This document shows positions 1-8,061 of a stretch of 17,097 nucleotides of DNA, piece after piece. The DNA is taken from NCBI GenBank assembly GCA_947632425.1, contig CANRPG010000018.1, forward strand, positions 1 to 17,097, read 5' to 3'. The translations under genes and the position numbers were made by a program. How positions within the stretch are numbered: the first letter of the stretch is position 1; each line of letters begins with the position of its first letter. The DNA comes from an uncultured Clostridia bacterium. GTDB lineage: Bacteria; Bacillota; Clostridia; Oscillospirales; Ruminococcaceae. Below the pieces are notes generated by a model. The model saw nothing but the letters and a program-made list of their open reading frames with translations, was not told the origin of the DNA and did not search any database.

Positions 1-1866
1 CACCGAAAGCACGATTTCTTCCAGCCGCTTATCGTATGTAACAAGCTGGTTCGCCATTGCCACATAGCCCTCGCAGGATGACGGGTCAACGCCGCTCAGC
101 CTTCTGCCCTTTACCGAAGTTATCGGCAGGAATGTAGCTCTGCCTATTTTTTCTTCTTTAAGAAAGCGAATGCACCTTTTGGCGGTGTCTTCATTTTCAA
201 CGACTATATTCTGAATTGCCGCTCCCAAGGCGGTCTCTATAGCTGTAGAATACTTCTGCTCGGTGGTGACAAGCTGCGCCAGAGAGCCGAGCACGCCGCT
301 TATTCTTCCCTGCTTTGAAGCGTTCATCACCTGTTTTACGCTTCTTGAAAAACCTTCCATAGAGTTTTCAAGGTCGCTGAGTATTTTAAGCCTTTGCGCT
401 TTTTCACGCGCGGAGCTGTCGCACTTGTCATACTCGCTTTGCACTTTTGCGAGCTCTGCCTTTTTGCTGCCCAGCAGCATGGTGTAGCCATCCAACATAT
501 TCCTGGCTTCGTCAAGCTGATTCTTGCTGTCAAAAAGTGCCTTGTCAAGAGCCTTTTTCTCCTCGGTGCGCCTCTCGTATTCTTCCTGCGCGCTCTTTTT
601 TTCTTCAAGAAGGCTGTCGCTTTGCTCTGCTATATCGGCGGCGGTGTTTTTGCAGTTTTCTATAATGAAAGAAAGCTCCGATGAGCGCATATACAAAGCG
701 TTTATCTGCGCTGTCTGCTCGGTTTCTTCCTTGCGCGCATCGCTGTCGCGCTTTAGTATCTCGTCAAACTCTTTCTCGCAGCCTGCAATATCGCCGTCAA
801 GGGTGTCTATATCACTTTGAGCATTCGCAGCTTCTTTGAGTTTTACATCATGCTGCGCCGCAAGTTTGTCTGCCGAAAGAAACGATTGCTCTATACGCTG
901 CCTTATATCTTCAATACTCTCGCTTATATGCGAAATATCGTTCTCTAAAACCGCCGTCTGCGACATTGCCTGAGAGCTTTCAAGCTCAATGTTATGTATC
1001 TTTTCGCGAAGATCTTCAATATCGCCGGTGCACTGCGCGGCTTTCATAAGGTTATCCTCAATGCTGTTTTCAAGCTCCTGCGCTTCTTTGCAGCTGTCTG
1101 CATACTGAGAATCAACATCTGCCAGCCGCTGCGCAAGCGTATTTACCGCATCTTTCATCTCGTTAAGGCGGTGCACCCACACGGAAATTTCAAGCTGCTG
1201 TTTTTCGTCGTCAAGCACCTTGAAAGCCTTCGCCTTTTCAGACTGCGCTTTCAGCGGTTCAATTCTGCTTTCAAGCTCGCCTATAATATCTGTAAGCCTT
1301 AAAATATTATCTTCTGCGGCAACAAGCCTTTTCTCCGCCTGCGTCTTTTTATACCTAAATTTTGAAACGCCTGCCGCTTCCTCAAATATCTCACGCCGCT
1401 CGCCGGGTCTGCCGGAGACTATCTCTGCAATTCTGCCCTGACCTATTATCGAATAACCGTCTCTGCCAAGACCGGTATCCATAAACAGCTCGACTATATC
1501 TTTCAGCCTTACCTGTTCACCGTTTATTATATACTCGCTCTCGCCGCTGCGGTAAAGCTTTCTTGTCACCGAAACAACGTCGTTTTCAACGCTTAAACTG
1601 CGGTCGGCATTGTCAATATTCAGCGTTGCGGCTGCAAAACCAACCGCCTTGCGCTTTTCAGTGCCGGTGAAGATAACGTCCTCCATTTTGCCGCCGCGAA
1701 GCGTTTTTGTAGACTGCTCGCCCATTACCCAGCGCATGGCATCGCCTATATTGCTCTTGCCGCTGCCGTTAGGACCTACAACGCCCGTTATGCCCTTGCC
1801 GAACTCCAGTTTTACCTTGTCGGGAAAGGATTTGAAGCCTTGTAATTCCAAAGAAATAAGCTGCAT
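1..1866 (-). CDS. smc: Chromosome segregation ATPase SMC, N-terminal half (partial)
   Basis: SMC is the ATPase of the bacterial condensin (SMC-ScpAB), which compacts and helps segregate the chromosome. The first 622 codons are present, and the frame stays open to base 1, so the C-terminal half (about 550-600 residues expected) lies outside. The Walker A motif GPNGSGKS is at residues 31-38. The Q-loop region contains GRDGYSIIGQGRI. A long charged coiled coil fills about residues 170-500. The hinge begins near 500 (GRISGVLGSL) and continues with GRATFLPIT close to the edge. The ATG at 1866 follows a GGTGAG ribosome binding site and lies four nucleotides after the stop of the radical SAM gene, so the two are probably coupled. 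In related genomes smc is often followed by ftsY; that cannot be tested here. Identity is very secure. Confidence 0.97.
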   Translation of the reverse strand, partial: MQLISLELQGFKSFPDKVKLEFGKGITGVVGPNGSGKSNIGDAMRWVMGEQSTKTLRGGKMEDVIFTGTEKRKAVGFAAATLNIDNADRSLSVENDVVSVTRKLYRSGESEYIINGEQVRLKDIVELFMDTGLGRDGYSIIGQGRIAEIVSGRPGERREIFEEAAGVSKFRYKKTQAEKRLVAAEDNILRLTDIIGELESRIEPLKAQSEKAKAFKVLDDEKQQLEISVWVHRLNEMKDAVNTLAQRLADVDSQYADSCKEAQELENSIEDNLMKAAQCTGDIEDLREKIHNIELESSQAMSQTAVLENDISHISESIEDIRQRIEQSFLSADKLAAQHDVKLKEAANAQSDIDTLDGDIAGCEKEFDEILKRDSDARKEETEQTAQINALYMRSSELSFIIENCKNTAADIAEQSDSLLEEKKSAQEEYERRTEEKKALDKALFDSKNQLDEARNMLDGYTMLLGSKKAELAKVQSEYDKCDSSAREKAQRLKILSDLENSMEGFSRSVKQVMNASKQGRISGVLGSLAQLVTTEQKYSTAIETALGAAIQNIVVENEDTAKRCIRFLKEEKIGRATFLPITSVKGRRLSGVDPSSCEGYVAMANQLVTYDKRLEEIVLSV

Positions 1867-1870
1867 CTGC

Positions 1871-2875
1871 TCACCGCCGTTCTTGTATTTTAACTTCCTC
1901 TGTCTGCTCATTATCACAGACGATCTTTATATATATGCCTTTTTTCGCAAAATATTCTGTATTGCTTTTTTTATGACCTATAGCCTTGCTTAAATTTTCC
2001 TGCCGCACCGACAGAACCGCTTCGCCGCTTTGAATATCATTTTCCAAAAGTATCTTTTCTATCTTTTGCTTGTAGATCTCGCTTTCGCAAAGCTCTCTGA
2101 ACGCCTGATGATAGTACCCTGCGACCATATCGCGCTCTACAAACTCGGAAGAATGCAGACCGCACTTTATAACACGTATGCCGTTTTCTTCAAAAAGCGT
2201 CAGAAGCTCGGCGCACAGTTTTACCATATCTTCAAAAGGCGAAAGAAGGTAGTCTCCCTGCAAAAAAAGCTGCGCTAAGTACGTTCCTTTCAAAACTACG
2301 GTCGGGTATATCCTCACGGTGTCGGGTGCAAGCTGTACAATTTTTTGTGCAGTTGCCATATCGCTTTGCAAGGTGCTTTTATACAGACCCGTCATCATCT
2401 GCAAGCCCAGCTCAAAGCCGCTTTGCTTTATAAGATATGAAGCTTTCACGACATCTTCGGCGGTATGACCGCGCTCATTTGCAGAGAGCACTTCGTCATT
2501 CATCGACTGCGCGCCCAGCTCTATTGCTGTAACGCCATATTTTTTTAGTATCTGCAAAACTTCTTCATCTATATAATCGGGGCGGGTAGATACGCGTATA
2601 CCGCAAAATTTACCGCTGCCGACAAACTCACTTGCCGCCTGCAAAAGCTGTATCATATAGCCTCTTGGTATCGCTGTAAAACTGCCGCCGAAAAATGCTA
2701 TCTCGGTATTCTCAGGGTGCTTTATCTGCTTCAGCGCGCCCTCGCACACGGTTTTTACTTCGTCTGCGGTGGGGGCTTTCTGCGTGCCGCTTATTGTGTG
2801 CTGGTCGCAGAACGCGCACTTATGGGGGCAGCCGATATGCGGTACAAAAATCGATATATTGTTATGTTTGGTCAT
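1871..2875 (-). CDS. Elp3-like radical SAM protein without GNAT domain
   Basis: This 334-residue protein is a radical SAM enzyme: the [4Fe-4S] cluster motif CPHKCAFC supplies Cys16, Cys20 and Cys23, and a GGSF element follows at residues 63-66. Downstream segments (STRPDYID near 96-103, IELGAQSMND near 118-127) match the Elp3/YhcC branch, and the C-terminal part resembles the Radical_SAM_C domain. It is much shorter than true Elp3 (over 500 residues) because there is no acetyltransferase domain, so tRNA wobble acetylation chemistry should not be assumed. The start at 2875 overlaps the end of rnc by 14 nt and has only a weak ribosome binding site, which suggests coupling to rnc translation. 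It sits between rnc and smc, a position I recall for this family in other Clostridia. Substrate unknown; an RNA-related role is only inferred from neighbours. Confidence 0.87.
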   Translation of the reverse strand: MTKHNNISIFVPHIGCPHKCAFCDQHTISGTQKAPTADEVKTVCEGALKQIKHPENTEIAFFGGSFTAIPRGYMIQLLQAASEFVGSGKFCGIRVSTRPDYIDEEVLQILKKYGVTAIELGAQSMNDEVLSANERGHTAEDVVKASYLIKQSGFELGLQMMTGLYKSTLQSDMATAQKIVQLAPDTVRIYPTVVLKGTYLAQLFLQGDYLLSPFEDMVKLCAELLTLFEENGIRVIKCGLHSSEFVERDMVAGYYHQAFRELCESEIYKQKIEKILLENDIQSGEAVLSVRQENLSKAIGHKKSNTEYFAKKGIYIKIVCDNEQTEEVKIQERR

Positions 2876-3566
2876 ACTTATAGCCCATGAGCGTAAGAGC
2901 CTCTTTTGCTGCCTGCTGTTCCGCGCTTTTTTTAGAAGGACCGGTGCCCGTGCCTATGACGTTTGAATTTAGCATAACGTTTACGGTAAACTTCTTGTCA
3001 TGCGCAGGACCGCTCTCGGCAGCAAGGACATATTCTACCCTTTCTTCGGGGTTTTTCTGAACTATCTCTTGCAGCCTTGTTTTATAGTCGCAAAAAGATA
3101 CATTCTCGCGGTGGTGAAGATCTTTCGGCATAAAGCGCAGAATATGCTTTGCCGCAGGCTCCATTCCGCCGTCAAGGTATATAGCCGCTATGACCGCTTC
3201 AAAGGCATCGGAAACTATTGAAGGGCGATTTCTTCCGCCCGAGTTTTCCTCGCCTTTGCCCAGCATTATATGCTGACCGAGGTCTATTTCCTTTGCAAAT
3301 TCAAAAAGCGCTTTTTCGCACACAAGCGATGCTCTCAGCTTTGAAAGTTCGCCCTCGGGCATTTTCTGCTCGTGGTGAAAAATATAGCTGGATACGACTA
3401 TTGACAGCACCGAATCGCCCAGAAATTCCAGCCTTTCGTTGCTTTTTCTGCCGCTTTTCTCATTCGCAAAAGAACTGTGCGACAGCGCCTCATACAAAAG
3501 CGCCTCGTTCTTGAAATGATAGCCTATCTTCTCCTGAAACTGCTCTAAATTGCTTTGTTCGTTCAT
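2862..3566 (-). CDS. rnc: Ribonuclease III
   Basis: RNase III cleaves double-stranded RNA, matures rRNA precursors and processes some mRNAs. The 234-residue length is standard. The endonuclease domain (about 1-150) carries the signature NERLEFLGDSVL at 43-54, giving the conserved acidic residues Glu44, Glu47 and Asp51. The second metal-binding pair is Asp120 and Glu123 in SDAFEAVIAAIYLDG. A double-stranded RNA binding domain occupies about 157-230 and ends in the typical KKSAEQQAAKEAL helix. The ATG at 3566 is preceded by GGAG with an 8-nt spacer. The gene follows plsX by 18 nt and overlaps the radical SAM gene by 14 nt. All catalytic residues are intact, so an active enzyme is expected. Confidence 0.97.
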   Translation of the reverse strand: MNEQSNLEQFQEKIGYHFKNEALLYEALSHSSFANEKSGRKSNERLEFLGDSVLSIVVSSYIFHHEQKMPEGELSKLRASLVCEKALFEFAKEIDLGQHIMLGKGEENSGGRNRPSIVSDAFEAVIAAIYLDGGMEPAAKHILRFMPKDLHHRENVSFCDYKTRLQEIVQKNPEERVEYVLAAESGPAHDKKFTVNVMLNSNVIGTGTGPSKKSAEQQAAKEALTLMGYKYDQT

Positions 3567-3584
3567 AATATCAGCTCCGATAAT

Positions 3585-4604
3585 TTACTGCTCTATATTT
3601 GCTTTTTCTTTCTGATTCAAGGCTTCAAGCTCTTTTTGCATGGCGTTTATAACGTTGCCCTGCGTGAATTTCTTTGCCTGACGAACGGCGTTGAATATGG
3701 CTTTTTCGTCAGAGCTGCCGTGTGCTTTTATAACGGGTCGTTTAGTGCCAAGCAGCGGTGCGCCGCCGTATTCTTTATAGTCCATGCGCTTTCTGAACGC
3801 CTTGACATTTTTCAGCATGAACGCCGCGCCTATCTTTGAAAGTATACTGCTTGTAAGCAGCTTTTTCAGCTCATCGCCGAAGAACTTGCCCATGCCCTCG
3901 TAAAGTTTCAAAAGCATATTGCCGGTGTAGCCGTCGGCTACTACAACACTGCACTCGCCTTTTGGCAGGTCGCGCGATTCTATATTACCTATAAAATTAA
4001 GCTGAGAATCTTGCAGAAGTTTATAGCTCTCGCGCTCGAGCTCTCTGCCCTTTGATTCCTCCGCACCTATATTTGCAAGACCCACCGTAGGCCTGTTCAC
4101 CTTCATGACCTTTTCCATATAGATACTGCCCATTGTGGCAAACTGCACCATTGTATCGCCATTGCAGCTCACTTTTGCGCCGCAGTCAAGCAGCATAAAC
4201 GGCTGTGTGGCAGTCGGCAGAAGTGTTGCCAGCGCGAGCGGCACGCCCCTTGTAACGCTCTTTACATAATACTGCGCGCCAACCACGAGAGCTGCCGTTG
4301 AGCCTGCCGATACGAACGCATCGCCCTCGCCGTCCGCGACCATTTTTAAACCTGCTGCCATTGAAGAATTGCTTTTAGCGCGGCAGACCGCTCTGGGGTC
4401 GTCGCATATCTCAACTACATCGGGCGCATGGCGTATTGAAATACCGCTTATATCGAGCCCGTTTTCCTGCGCGCAGGTTTTTATTTTTTCTTCATCACCC
4501 GTAAGCGTTATATCTACCTTGAGATACTCATGCGCTTTAAGCGCGCCTTTGATTATTTCGAGGGGTGCGTTATCCCCACCGAATGCATCTAAAACTATGT
4601 TCAT
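3585..4604 (-). CDS. plsX: Phosphate acyltransferase PlsX
   Basis: PlsX converts acyl-ACP plus phosphate to acyl-phosphate, which PlsY uses to make lysophosphatidic acid, the first step of phospholipid synthesis in most Gram-positives. The N-terminal DAFGGDNAP motif is characteristic, as are ADGYTGNMLLKLYEGMG in the second half and GGAPLLGTKRPVIKAHGSS near the C-terminus. The start chosen is ATG 4604 (339 residues). An in-frame GTG at 4613 abuts the AGGAG ribosome binding site and so is too close to use, whereas ATG 4604 has an 8-nt spacer. The gene begins two nucleotides after the trmFO stop, with its ribosome binding site inside trmFO. The usual partner gene acpP is not between it and rnc. 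Confidence 0.96.
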   Translation of the reverse strand: MNIVLDAFGGDNAPLEIIKGALKAHEYLKVDITLTGDEEKIKTCAQENGLDISGISIRHAPDVVEICDDPRAVCRAKSNSSMAAGLKMVADGEGDAFVSAGSTAALVVGAQYYVKSVTRGVPLALATLLPTATQPFMLLDCGAKVSCNGDTMVQFATMGSIYMEKVMKVNRPTVGLANIGAEESKGRELERESYKLLQDSQLNFIGNIESRDLPKGECSVVVADGYTGNMLLKLYEGMGKFFGDELKKLLTSSILSKIGAAFMLKNVKAFRKRMDYKEYGGAPLLGTKRPVIKAHGSSDEKAIFNAVRQAKKFTQGNVINAMQKELEALNQKEKANIEQ

Positions 4605-4606
4605 TG

Positions 4607-5935
4607 TCAACACTCCTTTTCAGCCTGTTGTATGACATTTTCAAGCTCTTTCAGACCACGCTGCGCTAAAAGAGCGTACCTTTCCTGTTTGTTTTTCACC
4701 ATCTGCGAAAGCGGCGGCAGTATACCCATATTACAGCCCATAGGCTGAAAGTCCGTCACGCTCTCGTCGCTCACATATCTGCAAAGACAGCCCAGCATTG
4801 TGGTCTGCGGCAGTTTCAACTCACTTTTGCCAAGCAGTCTGCGTGCCAGTGAAAGCCCTGCATAAATGCCGCTTGCCGCCGATTCTATGTACCCCTCAAC
4901 GCCCGTTATCTGTCCTGCAAAATAAATATTATCGTTATTTTTCATACAGAAATGCTCGTCGAGAAGTTTTGGCGAATTTATAAAAGTATTGCGGTGCATA
5001 ACGCCAAGCCGCAGAAACTCGGCATTTTCAAGACCGGGTATCATAGAGAAAACGCGTTTCTGCTCGGGAAATTTCAAATTTGTCTGAAAGCCGACTATAT
5101 TATACATACTGCCCTGGGCGTTTTCGGCTCTCAGCTGCACGACCGCATAGGGGCGTTTGCCTGTTTTAGGGTCGGTAAGACCCACGGGTTTGAGGGGCCC
5201 AAAACGCATGGTATCTTCGCCGCGTTTTGCAAGCACTTCTATAGGCATACAGCCCTCGTATACTTTGAAGCCGTCTTTAGAAAAATGCTCTTTGTCAAAG
5301 TCGTGCAGCTCTGCGCTTTCGGCAGAAATAATAGCATTATAAAACGCCGTATATTCGTCCTTTTCCATGGGGCAGTTTATATAGTCGGCATCGCCTCTGC
5401 CGTATCTTGCGGCAAAGAAAGCCTTGCTCATATCGATGCTTTCAAACGAAACTATCGGAGCGGCGGCATCATGAAAATAAAGATAGTCGCCGCACATTTT
5501 CTGTATGCTTTCCGCAAGCGGCTCACTGGTAAGAGGTCCTGTCGCGATTATTGTATAACCGTTTGGCACATCGCACACTTCCTGCGAAACGCACTCTATC
5601 AGCTCATGCGCTTTTATACGCTCGGTGACGAGGTCAGAAAACTTTGTTCTATCCACCGCGAGAGCGCCGCCTGCCGAGACTCTTGAAAGGTCTGCGCACT
5701 GCATTGTAAGAGAATTAAGCAGCCGCATTTCCTGTTTCAGCATACCTGCGGCAGAGCCTAATCTTTCGGCTTTCAGCGAGTTGGAACAGACGAGCTCCGC
5801 AAAGCCCTGATATTTATGCGCCGGCGAATATTTTATCGGCTTCATCTCAAAAAGTGTGACATTTATGCCTGCATTTGCAAGCTGCCAAGCTGCCTCGCAC
5901 CCTGCAAGCCCTGCGCCTATGACATTAACCTTCAT
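4607..5935 (-). CDS. trmFO: FAD/folate-dependent tRNA (uracil-54) methyltransferase TrmFO
   Basis: TrmFO makes ribothymidine at position 54 of the tRNA T-loop using methylenetetrahydrofolate and reduced FAD. The dinucleotide-binding motif VIGAGLAGCEAAWQLA is at residues 5-20. Cys50 in ELVCSNSLKA corresponds to the catalytic-region cysteine of the family, and a second conserved cysteine lies in VYEGCMPIEV. Other family blocks are RFGPLKPVGLTDP and GQITGVEGYIESAASG. The ATG at 5935 (442 residues) is placed right at the Rossmann motif and has GGAG with a 6-nt spacer; longer in-frame starts lie deep inside topA and add non-homologous sequence. It overlaps topA by 11 nt. The topA-trmFO order is conserved in Firmicutes (established knowledge). 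Confidence 0.96.
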   Translation of the reverse strand: MKVNVIGAGLAGCEAAWQLANAGINVTLFEMKPIKYSPAHKYQGFAELVCSNSLKAERLGSAAGMLKQEMRLLNSLTMQCADLSRVSAGGALAVDRTKFSDLVTERIKAHELIECVSQEVCDVPNGYTIIATGPLTSEPLAESIQKMCGDYLYFHDAAAPIVSFESIDMSKAFFAARYGRGDADYINCPMEKDEYTAFYNAIISAESAELHDFDKEHFSKDGFKVYEGCMPIEVLAKRGEDTMRFGPLKPVGLTDPKTGKRPYAVVQLRAENAQGSMYNIVGFQTNLKFPEQKRVFSMIPGLENAEFLRLGVMHRNTFINSPKLLDEHFCMKNNDNIYFAGQITGVEGYIESAASGIYAGLSLARRLLGKSELKLPQTTMLGCLCRYVSDESVTDFQPMGCNMGILPPLSQMVKNKQERYALLAQRGLKELENVIQQAEKEC

Positions 5936-8033
5936 CGCCGTCTCCAAGCTGCTTTTCATAGCCGCAGCCCTCTTTATAGCAGACAAGCTTGCCGCTTTTG
6001 CCGCCCTTTTTGAACAGCGTGCTGCCGCATTTGGGGCAGGTCTGCTTTGTGGGAAGATCCCACGTCATAAAGCTGCACTCGGGGTTTTTGATACAGCCGT
6101 AATACTTCTTGCCCTTTTTGGTCTTTTTAAGAAGAATTTTATTTCCGCAGTATGGGCATTTGCCGTCAGCCTCGGTGACTATTTTGCGCGTATTTGTACA
6201 TTCGGGAAAGCCCGAGCAAGCCAAAAACTTGCCGTATCTGCCCAGTTTTATTACCATAGGCTTGCCGCATATCTCACACACTTCGTCGGTCTGCTCATCG
6301 GGCACTTTTACGCGCTTGCCGTTCATGGCTTCTTCTGCCGTATCGAGCTCTTTGCTGAAATCGCCGTAAAACTTTCTCAGCATATCCACCCAGTCAACCG
6401 TGCCGACTTCAACGCTGTCAAGCTTGTTTTCCATTCCTGCGGTGAATTTCACATCTACAATATTGTCAAAATGCTCTTTCATAAGGGCGGTGATCACCTC
6501 GCCCAGCGCGGTAGGCTTAATCTGCTTGCCGTCGCGCTCAACATAGCTTCTTTGCAAAATGGTGGTTATAGTCGGCGCGTATGTTGACGGTCTGCCTATG
6601 CCGTTTTCTTCAAAAGCCTTGACAAGCGTGGCTTCTGTATACCTCGCAGGGGGCTGGGTAAAATGCTGTTCGCCGTCAAGCGAGCGCAGTTTCAGCACAT
6701 CACCTTTTGCAAGCGGCGGAAGCTCTTTTTTCTTATCTTCGTCATCATCTTTAGTTTCTTCATACAACACGGTATAGCCGTCAAACTTCACCGAATAACC
6801 GCTTGCTTTGAACAGGCTGCCGTCTGCAATAATATCTACCGAAACGGTATCGAGCAGGCAGTTTGCCATCTGACTTGCAATAAACCTTTCCCATATAAGC
6901 TTATAAAGTTTATACTGGTCGGGCGTTACGCCGCTTTCTTTTACCCTATCGGGCGTAATGTCGGGGCGTGTAGGTCTTATAGCTTCGTGGGCGTCCTGAG
7001 CGCCTGCTTTTGTTTTGTATTTGCGCGGCGTTTCGGGCAGATAATTGTCGCCGTATACATCTTTGATATACTTATACGCCGCATCTCTTGCTTCGTCAGA
7101 AACTCTCAGGCTGTCGGTACGCATATAGGTGATAAGACCTATAGCGCCCACGCCTTTTATTTCAACGCCTTCGTACAGTTCCTGAGCTATCTTCATAGTT
7201 CTTTTTGACTGAAAGCCGAACCTTTTAGATGCTTCCTGCTGGAGCGTTGACGTTATGAACGGTGCGGCAGGTGTTTTCTTGTGAACGCTTTTCTTTACCT
7301 TATCTACCACATATGATGCGCCATCAAGTTTTTTGAGTATCTCATCAGCGCTTGCCTTGTCGGGCAGTGAAAGTTTGTCGTCCAGTTTTTTACCCTCAAA
7401 ACTTACAAGCTTTGCGGTGAATACTTTCCTCGACGACGGCGACGAAAGCTTTGCTTCAATAGTCCAGTATTCCTGCGAGACAAAGCTGCGTATCTCCTCT
7501 TCGCGGTCTACTATCATTCTCACCGCTACCGACTGCACTCTGCCTGCCGAGAGACCTTTCCTCACCTTTTTCCACAAAAACGGCGACAGCTTATAGCCGA
7601 CTATTCTGTCAAGTATTCGCCTTGCCTGCTGGGCGTTTACAAGGTTTTCATCTATACATCTTGGGTTTGCTATGCCCTGCTTTATGCCCTTTTCGGTTAT
7701 CTCGTTGAAGGTAACGCGGTTTTTGTCGTGAAGGTCAAGTTTCAGTATCTGCGCTAAGTGCCACGATATAGCCTCTCCCTCGCGGTCGGGGTCTCCTGCA
7801 AGGTAGACTTTATCGCTCTTTTTCGCCTTATCGCGTATCTTCTTTATGATCTCCTCTTTGCCCTTTATGTTGATATACTGGGGCTGAAAGTCATTTTCTA
7901 TTTCCACTCCGAACTTCGATTTTGGCAGGTCTCTTAAATGACCCATCGACGCCATTACCTCGTAGTCGGAACTTAAATATCTTTTTATTGTGTGCACCTT
8001 TGTAGGCGACTCAACTATTATCAGTGTTGACAA
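5925..8033 (-). CDS. topA: DNA topoisomerase I (TTG start)
   Basis: Type IA topoisomerase that relaxes negative supercoils by single-strand passage. The 702-residue product begins directly with the Toprim domain: Glu8 in VESPTK and the acidic DPDREGE block at 81-87 bind Mg2+. The catalytic tyrosine is Tyr303 in ITYMRTDS. Three C4 zinc ribbons close the protein: CEIC..CSGFPEC, CPYC..CIKNPEC and CPKC..C..GC, a common Firmicutes arrangement. The start is inferred to be TTG 8033, since AGGAGG lies 8 nt upstream and the next residues are STLIIVESPTK. The longer in-frame start at 8090 would run into dprA and add about 19 unrelated residues. It follows dprA by 28 nt and overlaps trmFO by 11 nt. Confidence 0.96.
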   Translation of the reverse strand: MSTLIIVESPTKVHTIKRYLSSDYEVMASMGHLRDLPKSKFGVEIENDFQPQYINIKGKEEIIKKIRDKAKKSDKVYLAGDPDREGEAISWHLAQILKLDLHDKNRVTFNEITEKGIKQGIANPRCIDENLVNAQQARRILDRIVGYKLSPFLWKKVRKGLSAGRVQSVAVRMIVDREEEIRSFVSQEYWTIEAKLSSPSSRKVFTAKLVSFEGKKLDDKLSLPDKASADEILKKLDGASYVVDKVKKSVHKKTPAAPFITSTLQQEASKRFGFQSKRTMKIAQELYEGVEIKGVGAIGLITYMRTDSLRVSDEARDAAYKYIKDVYGDNYLPETPRKYKTKAGAQDAHEAIRPTRPDITPDRVKESGVTPDQYKLYKLIWERFIASQMANCLLDTVSVDIIADGSLFKASGYSVKFDGYTVLYEETKDDDEDKKKELPPLAKGDVLKLRSLDGEQHFTQPPARYTEATLVKAFEENGIGRPSTYAPTITTILQRSYVERDGKQIKPTALGEVITALMKEHFDNIVDVKFTAGMENKLDSVEVGTVDWVDMLRKFYGDFSKELDTAEEAMNGKRVKVPDEQTDEVCEICGKPMVIKLGRYGKFLACSGFPECTNTRKIVTEADGKCPYCGNKILLKKTKKGKKYYGCIKNPECSFMTWDLPTKQTCPKCGSTLFKKGGKSGKLVCYKEGCGYEKQLGDGDEG

Positions 8034-8041
8034 CTGTTTTT

Positions 8042-8047
8042 CCTCCT
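8042..8047 (-). promoter_or_regulatory. Ribosome binding site that sets the topA TTG start
   Basis: A full AGGAGG sits in the 28-nt gap between dprA and topA, 8 nt upstream of TTG 8033. No ATG or GTG is available in frame at a suitable distance, so the site supports UUG initiation. Confidence 0.85.
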
Positions 8048-8061
8048 GTCGTTGCCGATAT

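Noticed and set aside
4952..5686. Plus-strand open frame of 244 codons
   Set aside because: It lies wholly antisense to trmFO, has no ribosome binding site and no recognisable domain; the minus-strand gene has clear family motifs.
5856..6587. Plus-strand open frame of 243 codons
   Set aside because: Antisense to the topA zinc-ribbon region and the start of trmFO; its composition is that of a mirror frame and it has no initiation signals.
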